A stretch of DNA of 64,000 nt from Paulinella micropora (GCA_019918135.1 WBZZ01002541.1:1-64000); one strand, 5' to 3'; shown: positions 51,735 to 61,405, numbered from the stretch's first letter. Numbers and translations: made by a program. Notes: generated from the sequence alone by a model not told the origin.

Positions 51735-52484
51735 ATGGCCTTGGTAGACTCTCAGACATTACAGGAAGATAAAGGAAGTGATAGCGACGATGACGGCGAC
51801 GACAGATTAGAGAGCTTGGCTTACAGATTGCATCACGGTGGGCAGCACGCGGAGGCGGAACCTCTGTATCGGCGTCTCTTGAACGAGCGCCGGGCTGCTC
51901 TGGGCACGGAACACACGCTCACTGCCGAGACTATGGACAATCTAGCGCAGGTCTTACATGATCAGGGGCGTTGGGAAGAGGCCGAGCAACTCTACCGCGA
52001 GGCTCTGGTTGTACGAGAAGCTAGGCTTGGGCGGCACGCCGCCGCGACGCTACGGTCTCGTAATAACATCGCCTCCTTGCTAGAAGCAAAAGGCGACCTG
52101 AAACGGGCAGAGGAGTTGTTCCAGAGCGTTCTAGTGGAGCAGGAGTTGGTCTTAGGCAAGTGGCACGAGCACACTTTAATAACTGTGTACAATCTAGCCG
52201 GCGTGCTGGCGCAGCTGGGGCGGCGCGCACAGGCCGCGTCTTTATTTTGGCGAGAATTAATCGGCACCGAAAGGCGCTTGGGCCTGGACCACGAAGAAAC
52301 GAATTTTTCGGCGGAGGGGCTCGCAGAGTTCATGGCTTCGTTGGGTTTCACAGATGAAGCCCGGAGGCTTGCTAGACATTACCGAATCGCGCCCATTTGG
52401 CCCCCTCTACTCAGCACCCCCGCGGGCGCTCGGCCGGGTCAGGCAAAACCGGGGCGCAGCCGTGCGGCAAAGTGTATTTGCTAG
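51735..52484 (+). CDS. Kinesin-light-chain-type TPR protein
   Basis: ATG at 51735 (MALVDSQTLQEDKGSDSDDD). After an acidic start come about four 42-residue TPR units of the kinesin light chain/NB-ARC type: LAYRLHHGGQHAEAEPLYRR, MDNLAQVLHDQGRWEEAEQL, NNIASLLEAKGDLKRAEELF and VYNLAGVLAQLGRRAQAASL. These form a protein-binding groove. The basic tail ends AKCIC. The stop at 52482-52484 lies just before AATAAAACTTTAATTA, a polyadenylation signal. Possible scaffold; partner unknown. Confidence 0.85.
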   Translation: MALVDSQTLQEDKGSDSDDDGDDRLESLAYRLHHGGQHAEAEPLYRRLLNERRAALGTEHTLTAETMDNLAQVLHDQGRWEEAEQLYREALVVREARLGRHAAATLRSRNNIASLLEAKGDLKRAEELFQSVLVEQELVLGKWHEHTLITVYNLAGVLAQLGRRAQAASLFWRELIGTERRLGLDHEETNFSAEGLAEFMASLGFTDEARRLARHYRIAPIWPPLLSTPAGARPGQAKPGRSRAAKCIC

Positions 52485-52590
52485 AATAAAACTTTAATTA
52501 CAAGGGAAAAGACCAACAACAACAAAAAAAAGAAAAAAAAACACACCCGTACGATTGCAGGGATGAATTGTAGTAGTGCTGTGCAGAGTT

Positions 52591-53079
52591 CTATGCCGTG
52601 CTGGCCCCAGCTGCACCAGCACCGTGCTCGTAGCCACAGGCGCACACGTTTCCCGAGGAGCACCACTCTCCGCACCCCTCGCAGGGTTTCATGCTACAAG
52701 CTTCGCAGCCCCTTCCCCGGATCGCGCACATGTTGGCTTCCAACACTTCGGCGATGGAAGCGGCGCCTATGATTACTTGCAGCAGATCCCGGTTCAAGGC
52801 GCGCAGCTTTTCCTCACCCTGGCAGCTAGCTACTCGTTGGCATAGTTTGGCGAGATCTTCTTCTTTGGCTGCCGCTTCTTTGTACAGCTTCCTGCACGCT
52901 CCGCGTTGATCGGACCAGGCCTTGTTGACGCTGGCGCCCCCTCGTAGCACAAGGGCCAAGACTTCAGCGCTCGATGCCTGCTGCTCGATTGGCTCTTCTT
53001 TTGTGCTTTCAGAGAGTTTTTGTTTCTTTACGGGGCTAGCTGCCCCGCCTTTGTTCTCTGCGTCTTCTCTTCGGCTCAT
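52591..53079 (-). CDS. Helical protein with C-terminal Cys-rich zinc-binding-like tail
   Basis: 162 residues, ATG at 53079 (MSRREDAENKGGAASPVKKQ). The N-terminal part is acidic/Lys-rich with a possible nuclear signal (PVKKQKL), the middle is coiled-coil, and the C-terminal 45 residues carry eight Cys (CEACSMKPCEGCGEWCSSGN, then CACGYEHG), suggesting two zinc sites. It is convergent with the TPR gene and divergent from the H4-like gene. Not assigned to a family. Confidence 0.6.
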   Translation of the reverse strand: MSRREDAENKGGAASPVKKQKLSESTKEEPIEQQASSAEVLALVLRGGASVNKAWSDQRGACRKLYKEAAAKEEDLAKLCQRVASCQGEEKLRALNRDLLQVIIGAASIAEVLEANMCAIRGRGCEACSMKPCEGCGEWCSSGNVCACGYEHGAGAAGASTA

Positions 53080-53472
53080 GTAAAAGTTGTCACGTGTTCA
53101 AAGAAAGGCACGCAAATTGAGAATCTCACCGACAAAAACTCTGATGCCACGAACAGGGTTTTGTGGGTAAGGGGGAGGGGGGCGCCCCCCCCCCCCTCCC
53201 TACGTTTCTCTCTGTTTTCTCTGTCCCCCGCGGAGTCCCCCGCGGGGGGGTGGAAGGGGGGGGGGGGAGGGGGAGGGGGGAGAAGGAAGGGGAAGAGAGG
53301 GAGGGAGGGAGGGAGGGAGGGGGGGGGGGGGGGGGAGAAAAAGCGCCCCCCCCCCCCCCCGGTCGCACCCCTCCCCCCCCCCCCTTCCCCTCCCGTTCGC
53401 TCTCATTCGGTATCGAAAAAGATTCATCAGAAAGAAAGATAAGAAAAAGAAAACAGGAAGAGGAGGAGATCA
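53080..53472. other. Divergent spacer with long G and C runs
   Basis: The region between the Cys-rich gene and the histone-like gene contains a C-run (53184-53197), G-rich 53245-53338 and C-run (53346-53362), able to fold into large hairpins or quadruplexes. Probably the shared promoter of the two genes. Confidence 0.5.
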
Positions 53473-54162
53473 ATGGCCACGACTGCAACGCCTAGTGTTG
53501 TCAAAAAAGCCAAGAAAACCAAGCGCGCGCGCGGGTCCGAGAAGTCGGTGAGCGGGGCTGTGCGACACCGCAAGAAAAGCACTCCCGCCCTGAAGGATCT
53601 GGCGCCGTCCGAACTAAAAGAGTTGTGTCGTCAATGCAAGATTGGGCGGACGGGCGGCAAGGAGCTGCGGCGTCGCGTGACGGGCACGTTGGGGCTGTTT
53701 CTGCAGACCATGAACAAGGGCGTGGACCTGTACGCGCACAGCCGTGGCAGAAGCACCGCGACTGCACAGGACGTCGACAGGGCCTACAAGCACTACTACG
53801 GACGGCGCCTGTATGGCTTGGGGGAAGAGGCGGAATTCCGGAGCCCCCACAAGCGGCGCAAGGTGAGTACAAAGTCGCGCGAAGAAGAGGGCTCTGTGCC
53901 TCAGGAGCTAGGTGCAAGCGCGGGGGAAGCCTCGGCAGCGCCAACGACCGCCGCGTCGGCAGCGCCAACGACCGCCGCGTCTGTCGTCGGCGACGCAGCG
54001 GCGCCTGGGGCTCCAGAGGAACCAAAAGAACCAAGGCAAGTTGAGGCAGCAGCGACAGAGGAGGGAGAGGAGGGAGAGGAGGGAGAGGAGGGAGAGGAGG
54101 CAGAGGAGGCAGAGGAGGCAGAAGCCTCGCAGGAACCTTTGGAGCAGGAGACCGGGGTTTGA
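53473..54162 (+). CDS. Divergent histone H4-fold protein with long acidic tail
   Basis: 229 residues. Residues 30-118 align end to end with histone H4: RHRK (31-34), LKELCRQCKIGRTGG (48-62; compare IRRLARRGGVKRISG), LGLFLQTMNKGVDLYAHSRG (73-92; compare [20 protein letters not shown]) and ATAQDVDRAYK then GRRLYGLG (96-117; compare VTAMDVVYALK and GRTLYGFG). The N-terminal tail is Lys/Arg-rich. Unlike H4, about 110 extra residues follow: basic SPHKRRKV, Ala/Thr repeats, then a Glu-rich (EEGEEGE) tail like those of histone chaperones. A GTGAGT at 53863 could be a splice donor, so the tail might be alternative. Virus-encoded histones are known in marseilleviruses, medusaviruses and mirusviruses. 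Confidence 0.85.
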   Translation: MATTATPSVVKKAKKTKRARGSEKSVSGAVRHRKKSTPALKDLAPSELKELCRQCKIGRTGGKELRRRVTGTLGLFLQTMNKGVDLYAHSRGRSTATAQDVDRAYKHYYGRRLYGLGEEAEFRSPHKRRKVSTKSREEEGSVPQELGASAGEASAAPTTAASAAPTTAASVVGDAAAPGAPEEPKEPRQVEAAATEEGEEGEEGEEGEEAEEAEEAEASQEPLEQETGV

Positions 54163-54262
54163 GAAGAAGCTTGGGGCTTTGTCTTCTTTGTCAGGATCTT
54201 TTTTTTTTAATTAAAAGGACGGTTTCTGGCATTTGCTACTCATTCTTAATACCGTTCCTTAA

Positions 54263-55030
54263 TTACTGGTCGGGCCCCGCCTCCATATTTGTGTCACTCT
54301 TACCACGTTTGCTGTTGCTGGTCAAGGGGACTTCTGCATCGTCAGTAGAACGGTGGTCGTTCATGAAGAAGCCTGCGACGTGAGCAGAGTTTAGGCTCAC
54401 GCCGAAGGCGTTGGCCAAGATAAACATGAGGTTGGCGCAGAATTTGCCCAAGTCGGCAGCGTTGAATTTGTCGCAGCTGGTGTCCGTGCTGGCACTGGAG
54501 AGGTAGCAGTCAGTGCAAATGACATCGCTACTAAAAGCAGAACCACGTCGCAGAGAGACTTGCCAAGACTGAGGCGCCGAGTTGTCGTTGCTGCTGCCGG
54601 AGTTGGATTGTGCCTCTTTGAAAAGGAAAATCCCCACCGCCAAAATAATGATGCAGGGAATGAGGATAGTTATATGCAACATGTAAGCCTTCACTTGGTA
54701 ATAGTAAAAAGCTAGGCCCTTGGAAGAGCTATGTTCGTTTTTAAATTTCTTTGGCTCAAGGCAGAGAAAGTTGACAGAAATACACAAGAACCAAATGGAT
54801 GACAGGACCAGACTAGTTATGTTTAAGCCCTCGGTTGCCCGGTCTTTGACTTCCTGGTTGTCGACTTCTTTCCCATTCAAGTTAGTTGCGGCAATGGCGA
54901 CACAAGTCAACTGCAGGACTATCCATACCAAAATCAGTGCAATACTGAAGCCGCATCCACAAAAGTTGCTGAGCACGCTTTCTAGAGCCAACGTGCTCGC
55001 AGAATCGCAGATGTCGTCCCTTTTCGGCAT
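54263..55030 (-). CDS. Four-helix membrane protein (tetraspan-like), unrecognised
   Basis: 255 residues, ATG at 55030 (MPKRDDICDSASTLALESVL). Four hydrophobic helices: SIALILVWIVLQLTCVAIAA, ITSLVLSSIWFLCISVNFLC, LHITILIPCIIILAVGIFLF and FCANLMFILANAFGVSL. The loop between helices 3 and 4 is long and has Cys pairs (DVICTDCYLSS), as in outer loops of tetraspans. The C-terminus is hydrophilic. It lacks the claudin GLW motif and the tetraspanin CCG motif. Convergent with the H4-like gene. Confidence 0.7.
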   Translation of the reverse strand: MPKRDDICDSASTLALESVLSNFCGCGFSIALILVWIVLQLTCVAIAATNLNGKEVDNQEVKDRATEGLNITSLVLSSIWFLCISVNFLCLEPKKFKNEHSSSKGLAFYYYQVKAYMLHITILIPCIIILAVGIFLFKEAQSNSGSSNDNSAPQSWQVSLRRGSAFSSDVICTDCYLSSASTDTSCDKFNAADLGKFCANLMFILANAFGVSLNSAHVAGFFMNDHRSTDDAEVPLTSNSKRGKSDTNMEAGPDQ

Positions 55031-55374
55031 CTCTAACGTCAGAAGGCTTGCGTCTCTTTTGTTGGTAGGGGGAGAGGGGGAGAGGGGGGGGGGGCGATGT
55101 TCGGACCACCGATTAGGGCTTTAGTAGTGCTTTGTTTGCGGAGGGTCCAGCTTTCTCTCTCTGATTTCTTTTTACTACTAGTATGGCAGACTAGTATTCC
55201 CCTTGCAGGCCCCCCCGACAAAAACCCAGAGCCCTTTCTTCCCCTCCCCCCCCCCTCCCCCCTCCTCCTTCTCTCTCTCTCTCTTTCCCCCCCCCCCCCC
55301 CTCCTCCTCCTCCGTTCCCCTTCTGTTTCTCTCCCCCCCATCCGTCTCTCTTTCTCTCTCTCTCTCTCTATCTC
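55031..55374. other. Spacer rich in C/T runs
   Basis: Between the tetraspan gene and the capping enzyme stop. Long C/T tracts (55205-55375) and a T-rich stretch. No gene; the 93-codon frame here is low complexity. Confidence 0.6.
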
Positions 55375-57360
55375 CTAGGCAAGTGTTAGCGGTGTGGGTG
55401 CTGGAAGCATGTTTGTGAAGGCCTCTAGTGTAAACTTAGCAGCCGAAGCACGAAGGGCCTGCATAACGGTGGTGTGAAAGTTTCCGCTGTCCTTGTGGCG
55501 GACGGTGAGTAGCTGAAGGTCATCGCCGTCTTGGAAACCCAGCTCCCAAACTGAGCCCTCCTGCAACAGCGAGTCACGCGCTCCTGCAGCTGCCCCCGCG
55601 GGCAGGTGCAGGATGGGGCAGCTGGGAGAGTGACGGAGCAACGGCGCGCCGACGGAGCGTCGGCCTGCGGAGGAGGGGGCCGCTCCATCCCCCCACCAGA
55701 GGTCAGTCCACGGCACAGCGTAGGCTAAGCCGAGCCTGGCCCCTTTCGTGCCAGGCTGTTCGTGGACACCGCACAGCCGAAAAAAAAGACGCTGCCCCTT
55801 GAGCCCCCTTCTCAGACGTAGTAGCTCCTGAAATACCTGTTGCGGAGTGCTGGTACTAGGACGCGGGTTTGGTGGTGTCTCGGAGGCGGGCACTCTGTGC
55901 CAACGCACAGGCCAAGTCTGGCTGTCGTCGGCGTGTTGGTCAAAGGGCATTCCTTCCAGGAAGAATTCCACTGGGACCCAGGCGCCCTTGGCGGCGACAT
56001 ACTTGCACTCGGCCCAGGCGCCGGGGAGGGAGGCGGCTTCGGGGTGGACGAGTTCGAGTTCATGGCGAGGGGCGTAGAAGTTGGCGGCTGGGTTGCTGTT
56101 GCTGCTGCTGGTGGCGGTGGTGGTGGTGGTGGTGGCGGTGGTGGAGGCGGGCTGTCGTGCGTGCTGCCAGGCGGCCCAGTAAGCCAGCAGCACCTTGGCA
56201 GCGTGTCGCGTGGTGAGCGCCCAGTCAAAGAAGACCTCGCAGTGCAGATCTGTAGGATCGGCGTGCGCAGTTTGCAGCAGAGGGAAGCGGGCGCCCCACA
56301 CGAGTCTCGGGGGGGCACTGCCAGGACCCGCCACAACGGTCCTAAGCAGCAGCAAATCGACGGTGGGCGAGAACTTCCACTTGCGCAGCCCGGACTGCGT
56401 GCCGGCGCGGTAGGGCGCGTCGGCGCGGGAGAATACAAAGCCATCCACGGGGACCCACAGGCCGGTGCGAGCGTCCTGGCAGTGCCAGCGGCGGCCCCGA
56501 CGCTCCGTCCGCGCCAGCAGCTCCTGCTGCAACCTGGCGAAAGGCTCGAAAGGCTTGCTTAGTAAGGTATTTAGTACGGGGTGCCGGACATTTTTTAGAA
56601 TGTGTTTTAGTAGCGCGTCGCGCAGCCCCAGCCTGGCCTCAAAGGGCAGGTTGGTGTACGTGCGCTCGTTGCAGGCGAGCAGATCGCAGACCCGGTACAG
56701 TTTCTTGGCGGCGCTACGCGAAGGCTCGCCGTGCTGGATGAGCTGGACACACTCGGTGTCCAGGAGCAGAAAAAACGGCAGCCCGGGCACGTCGCCAAAG
56801 GGTGCCTCGGTGTCTAGCTCTTGGAAAAAGGGTTTGTCCCTGAACAGCGCAAAGCACTTGCCGCGCAGATACACCAGGAAGGCGCGCGTCCCGTCGTCTT
56901 TGGGCGTTACCAGCCAGGGATTGGGGAGGGCTGCGCCGTCGGGTCCGTCGGCGGTTGCTCCGCACAGCCCCGCTAGCTCCGCGGGGCAGAGGTCGTTGGG
57001 CATGGCGAAAAAGGCACCTGGTGCTGCGTTATCGTGCAAACCCAGGACACGTCGCGCCAGCCGGGGGATGCTGCAACGCAGGGTCTCAATCCCCGCGGCA
57101 TCTAGTTCTTCGGTGCCAGCAACTAGCCAGTTGCTGTCGTCTAGCTCCCATGAAGAGCGGCGGAGCTTTTCCAGCTCCGGCACCTGCGGGATCCTGGCGC
57201 TCAGCGGTTCGCCCGCGGTGCGCAAGCTTTCCCAGGCAGACTCATAGACACGCAGCTCCTCTTGTGATAGCTTGGATGCCGGGCCACCAGCCTGGCCGTT
57301 ACCCTTTTCTGCTCTCTGGCTAGCTTGAGGGGCTGCCGCCCTCTTGCGTTTGCCTTTCAT
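55375..57360 (-). CDS. mRNA capping enzyme, guanylyltransferase
   Basis: Adds GMP to the 5' end of mRNA. About 661 residues from ATG at 57360 (MKGKRKRAAAPQASQ, a likely nuclear signal). Nucleotidyltransferase motifs occur in order: motif I KDDGTR (154-159, catalytic Lys 154), motif III FLLLDTECV (197-205), motif IV VDGFVF (305-310), and motif V LRKWKFSPTVDLLLL (325-339), followed by a long C-terminal region that would hold the OB fold. The Ala/Thr/Ser repeat (about 56080-56130) is a loop insertion. No triphosphatase or methyltransferase motifs were recognised in the rest, so those steps would be elsewhere. The frame is uninterrupted. It is the only transcription enzyme recognised in this window. 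Confidence 0.85.
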   Translation of the reverse strand: MKGKRKRAAAPQASQRAEKGNGQAGGPASKLSQEELRVYESAWESLRTAGEPLSARIPQVPELEKLRRSSWELDDSNWLVAGTEELDAAGIETLRCSIPRLARRVLGLHDNAAPGAFFAMPNDLCPAELAGLCGATADGPDGAALPNPWLVTPKDDGTRAFLVYLRGKCFALFRDKPFFQELDTEAPFGDVPGLPFFLLLDTECVQLIQHGEPSRSAAKKLYRVCDLLACNERTYTNLPFEARLGLRDALLKHILKNVRHPVLNTLLSKPFEPFARLQQELLARTERRGRRWHCQDARTGLWVPVDGFVFSRADAPYRAGTQSGLRKWKFSPTVDLLLLRTVVAGPGSAPPRLVWGARFPLLQTAHADPTDLHCEVFFDWALTTRHAAKVLLAYWAAWQHARQPASTTATTTTTTATSSSNSNPAANFYAPRHELELVHPEAASLPGAWAECKYVAAKGAWVPVEFFLEGMPFDQHADDSQTWPVRWHRVPASETPPNPRPSTSTPQQVFQELLRLRRGLKGQRLFFRLCGVHEQPGTKGARLGLAYAVPWTDLWWGDGAAPSSAGRRSVGAPLLRHSPSCPILHLPAGAAAGARDSLLQEGSVWELGFQDGDDLQLLTVRHKDSGNFHTTVMQALRASAAKFTLEAFTNMLPAPTPLTLA

Positions 57361-57615
57361 ACCCGGAATCTGATACAACACACAGGGGGGGGGGGGAGAG
57401 GAAAAGGGGAGGAGAGGGGGAGAAGGAGGGGAGAGAGAAGGAGAGGGGGGAGGGAGAAGGAGAAGGGGGAGGGAGAAGGAGAAGGAGAGAGGGGTGGGGG
57501 GGGGGTGGGGGGAGAGAAAGGGAAGCCTTTGGTTGGTCGACCGAGAAAAAAAAACTACCCGACCTCAGCTTTTTTAATAAAAACTTTTTCTTTTTTTTTT
57601 TTTGTACAACCAAGC
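57361..57615. other. G-rich spacer with T-run
   Basis: GGGGAGAGGAAAAGGGG-type purine array (57390-57520) and a T-run (57585-57602) with AATAAAAAC signal-like sequence near 57576. Probably 3' end of the leftward neighbour and promoter of the capping gene. Confidence 0.5.
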
Positions 57616-58959
57616 TTAGAAGCGCTGCTCTCGGAGAAAGTGAGCTAATAAAGAAAAACCAGGTGTTCCAGCCACGGAGGGTCCTGACCCTAGATCGTCG
57701 GCTGCCGAAGCCTGTTTTTTTCTTTTACTCGGCCGCACCGGGTTTAGAAGTCCGTGTAGAATCCTTGACATCTGATCATCAATCTCCGGGCTCATATCTA
57801 CCATTCCGCCTAGTGTTTGTGTCTCTGGCGCGCCAGTAAGCGGCGTGGGGGGGGGGGCGAGGGGTCGGCAGGGCACGGAGGCGGGGTCGCGGCGCGCGCG
57901 GTCCGGGGTGGATGACGGAACTGCCTCTTTTTTGCACGACGAGAGCGCGGGGGCGGTGGTGTAGGGGGTTTGCGCGCACGTGCTGCACTGTCGTCTTCGT
58001 CGTCGACGGCGCCGTTGTCGCTGTTCATGTCATCTTTAGCTTCTTCTTCTTCTTCTTCTTCTTCTTCTTCTTCTTCTTCTTCTTCTTCTTCTTCTTCAGC
58101 GTCAAGGTCGTCGTCTCCTTGTTCTTCCGCCAGCTGTGTCCGCGTGGGCAGGCTGATGTAAGAGCCTTGCTCCTTAAGCGCAGCGCTCTTGGACAGATAA
58201 GCGCGCCTTTTCTCGGCTGGGAGCCCTCCCAGAGTGGTAGCGAGATGGTTGAACCAAGCTAGGTATTTCCCGTTGTCGTCTGTGCGCGGCAGCAGCACGG
58301 GCTCGCGTGAGCTTTGCAATGGCGCAAAGTTGCACAGGTACACGTAGTCACGGTCGGGGTTCACGGGGTCGGGGACGAGCGCGCCGGAGGAACTTTCTCT
58401 TATACATCGAAGCCATTCCGGCCGAGGGGGTTGGCAGCTCAGCAGTGGCGCGATGCCGGGCGCGTGGGCGGCGCTAGGGAGAAGGGCGGGCCCCCCGGTC
58501 GACGCGTTGTGCAAGGCACAGTCGATGGGGTAGAGCTTGCGTGCGTACAGTTCCGTGGCGGCCTGCGCCAAGGACTGCCGGGCATGTTGGGCCAAGCCCA
58601 AGAAGAAGGGGTGCTTGGTAAGCAACCGGAGCAGCCTGCGGACAGGGTGATCGGCATAATGAAGGGTTGGCTCCAGAGCGGAGGGGGTGGGTGGGGGGGG
58701 GCCGCGGTGCCGCCCCCATGCTTAACTTGTAGTGAAACTCAAGCACGCGGAGGCCCGACGGGCTGGTGGTCCGGAGGTCTTGGCTGTGCTCCGAGAAGAG
58801 GCGACAGGCTTCGTCCTCGGCTAGGTATGCCAGCAGTTTGTAGAGCGAGCCGGGGGCTAGATCCAGCCTGGCGCACAGAAAATCCAGCAGGGCATTTTGG
58901 AAGTGCAGCTTGTTGCGTTCCGGCAGCTCCAGAGTGTACATGGATGAGGCCAGCAGCAC
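57616..58959 (-). CDS. Unrecognised locus with poly-Glu tract, left part
   Basis: Several overlapping minus-strand frames with protein-like composition: one beginning near 58959 (YTLELPERNKLHFQNALLDF), one covering 57810-58625 with the segment VNPDRDYVYLCNFAPLQSSR and a run of more than 20 Glu (58040-58095), and a short terminal part (SPEIDDQMSRILHGLLNPVR). It lies directly after the frame that ends at 59033, and all share strand and style. Broken, with about three breaks. No known domain. Confidence 0.4.
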
Positions 58960-59032
58960 TAGCTGCGCCAGCGCAAAGGGAGAAGACTCTGAGTGTGCTA
59001 GTTCGGGCGGTGGCAGGCCGTGGTCGCCCCAA

Positions 59033-60145
59033 CTAGCAGGCCTGCGCGAGGCGCAGAGACAGCGGTAGCGCAGGGTCGTCCCCCCCCGCCTTGAAGTCTT
59101 CTATGGGTTGCAGATCGGCCAGCGCCCGCTGGTAATCAAGATCTGCCTTGGCCTCCCGTTGCGACTGGCGGGCCCGCCAGTCGTCAGCCCAGCGCTCGGC
59201 GGTGGCCGAAGCCGCCGAAGCGGCTTCGGCCTTGTGCTCCATGTGAGGCAGTCCGCTCTTTTGCGCCGCCTTTTTGAACTTGGAGGCCACCGTCGCCGTG
59301 CACTCGGCAAGGCCGCACTGCTGGGCCAACTCTTCCATGGCCCTGCAAGTATCTTTCTGGGTTAGCTGCTTGTCTGCTTGCAACAGGGCCAAGTTCTGGG
59401 CAAAACGTGTGTCTCTGTGCGGCTGCTCATTTTCGAGTTGGTGGAGTAGGTTGTAGGTTTGCATGAGCTTGTACGTGCCCTCGGCCGCCCGCCGCGGCAG
59501 CTTGCCTACGTGCCACGTGCAAACTTTGTACAAGGCTCCCGTGCTTCTGTCGGTCGGCCAGCCGAGGCTGAACTTTTTCCAGGGATATTCGTGGCGGGTA
59601 GACTTGGCAAAGTGCTGGCGCGCCCTGTCTTCCTCTGCCGTATTTGCTACCAGCTGTACGTTGTAGACGGAGGTCGCCGTGGAAGTGGGGCAGCCGAGCT
59701 CCTGCCATACCAGCTCGGTCTCCTGGCGTTTGTCCCTCACGCCGTTCTTCTCCCTACCGTAGAAATTGTGCGGAAACACTGCCAGCGTCTTACCCAGCCG
59801 AACAATCAGCTGCATCACGTCCTCCAACTTGTCCCGAAACCGATCCTCCAGCTTTTTACCAGCGGCCTCGTTATCCACGACTAGGGGCTGCTCCAGGAGC
59901 CAGTTTGCCAGCAGCTGGTGATCGTTGGCCACGTAAAAAGTGTTGATGCAGAACAAAGAGGCGCGAGCAAAGGGCAGCGCCAATCTGTAGTTAAAGTCTC
60001 TACCAGACTGGACCCTACCGTACTGCGCCTTGTGCGGCTTGCGGGACCTCCTGGTAGCGGCCAGCCACAGGCGCTCGTTGTTGTCGTTGGTTAGCGCCGG
60101 GCTGTCGTCCGGCGCTAACCACCGCGCAAGTCCCGTCGAGTACAC
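59033..60145 (-). CDS. Unrecognised protein segment, middle part of a large locus
   Basis: A 370-codon frame with globular sequence (RLALPFARASLFCINTFYVA; EYPWKKFSLGWPTDRSTGAL; YKVCTWHVGKLPRRAAEGTY) and a helical end. There is no ATG at its 5' limit, and it follows the frame 60164-61051 on the same strand with a very short gap. Both probably belong to one large gene that is now broken. Candidate structural or replication protein; nothing recognised. Confidence 0.45.
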   Translation of the reverse strand: MYSTGLARWLAPDDSPALTNDNNERLWLAATRRSRKPHKAQYGRVQSGRDFNYRLALPFARASLFCINTFYVANDHQLLANWLLEQPLVVDNEAAGKKLEDRFRDKLEDVMQLIVRLGKTLAVFPHNFYGREKNGVRDKRQETELVWQELGCPTSTATSVYNVQLVANTAEEDRARQHFAKSTRHEYPWKKFSLGWPTDRSTGALYKVCTWHVGKLPRRAAEGTYKLMQTYNLLHQLENEQPHRDTRFAQNLALLQADKQLTQKDTCRAMEELAQQCGLAECTATVASKFKKAAQKSGLPHMEHKAEAASAASATAERWADDWRARQSQREAKADLDYQRALADLQPIEDFKAGGDDPALPLSLRLAQAC

Positions 60146-60163
60146 AGTGTGCGCCGCCTCTAG

Positions 60164-61051
60164 TCACTTGTCTAGCACCTTCTGCGTCTCCACCGACACA
60201 TGCCCTAGCCCGGCCTGCCGGTGCAGCCAGGTGGACAAACGGACGTACCCCCCCTCGTCCTTCAGCTCGGACTCGTGCCCAGTCGTGCCGCTGGGAAGCT
60301 CCGGCTCGTTGGTGCGGGGGTTGTAACAGTTGCTAACGTTGCGATCAATGATAAACGTCTCCCCCACACGACCTCTCTCAGTCAACAACCTCCAGATACC
60401 TTTCAGGTACTTCACGTCACAAGCTCTGTTGGCGCCGGACTGCTGCCCCCAGCAGATCTCCGATGAACGTGTCACCACTATAGGCAGCTCTTCGGCAATG
60501 TGCACCAGTTCCATCTGCAGCGTCGCCCTGTAGGCATGGTCCGACACGTTCCTCCCCAGGTTGTAGGCCTTGAGCGGTAGCCCCGGCACGCGCAGAATGT
60601 TCAGGCACGGCGACTCGGCCAAATGGAAAGAACACAGCATGTACTTGGCGGAGTTTTTCGACCCCACCTTGCCTTCCGGCCTCATCAGCCTGCACAGCGG
60701 GACCTGCAGCGCCGCGCCCTTCCCCGTTGGCCCAGGTTGTTCCCAGACTGGCGTTCCTGTTGTCTCACGTATAACCGGCAGGGCCAGCACACCCGTCCTA
60801 CCCACACTCTGCGTAACATGCTTAAGCAGGGATGTCTTAAATGCATCTCTGTCTGCCGTCCACAATCGAGGGTTCTTGTGGCTGATGACGACGCGGGGAA
60901 AGGCGGAGGCGTCGTCTTCGTCTTCTTCGTCTTTGTCCGAAGAAGAAGAAGGAGGGTCCGGCTCGTACAAGAGCACTCTAGTCGGGTGCGAGGCCTCAGC
61001 CTCGCCAGTGGACCAACCGCTACTGTCCAAAAAAATCGCCGGACAAGCCAA
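60164..61051 (-). CDS. Unrecognised protein segment, right part of a large locus
   Basis: A 295-codon frame with an acidic stretch (SSSSDKDEEDEDDASAFP) near the start, then beta-rich sequence (RLLTERGRVGETFIIDRNVS) and a charged end. Limits are not marked by ATG. It opens the leftward cluster that continues to 57616. No domain recognised. Confidence 0.45.
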   Translation of the reverse strand: MACPAIFLDSSGWSTGEAEASHPTRVLLYEPDPPSSSSDKDEEDEDDASAFPRVVISHKNPRLWTADRDAFKTSLLKHVTQSVGRTGVLALPVIRETTGTPVWEQPGPTGKGAALQVPLCRLMRPEGKVGSKNSAKYMLCSFHLAESPCLNILRVPGLPLKAYNLGRNVSDHAYRATLQMELVHIAEELPIVVTRSSEICWGQQSGANRACDVKYLKGIWRLLTERGRVGETFIIDRNVSNCYNPRTNEPELPSGTTGHESELKDEGGYVRLSTWLHRQAGLGHVSVETQKVLDK

Positions 61052-61405
61052 ACCCTACCGAACGACGATCTCCGTCGTCGTCGTTGTGGTTACTACGACC
61101 CCTCGCCCTGCGGGCGAAGAAGGTTGCAGTTGCAGTCGTGATCTGCGACACATCCTCGCCATAATCGCCTTGAATAGAATTGACGGGACTAAGGCCGTTC
61201 ATTTACCTACAATCAAAAGAACAGCTACGGCACAAGAAGCGCGGGGGGGGGGGGGGGGGGGGGGTTGTACAGGAAGGGGAAAGAGGGAGAAGGGAGCAAA
61301 GGGGAGGGGAGGGGGGGGGGCGGGGGCGGGGGGAAAAAAACCACACCCACCCCTTGCTCTCTCTCTCTCTCATGACACCAAATTACAAAAGAAAAGGTTT
61401 AAAAG
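61052..61405. other. Divergent spacer with long G-run
   Basis: Between the leftward locus and the rightward BspA-like gene. Contains a G-run (61242-61264) and purine-rich sequence to 61335, then a (CT)n tract at 61355-61370. A minus-strand 60-codon frame overlaps it but is not supported. Confidence 0.5.
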
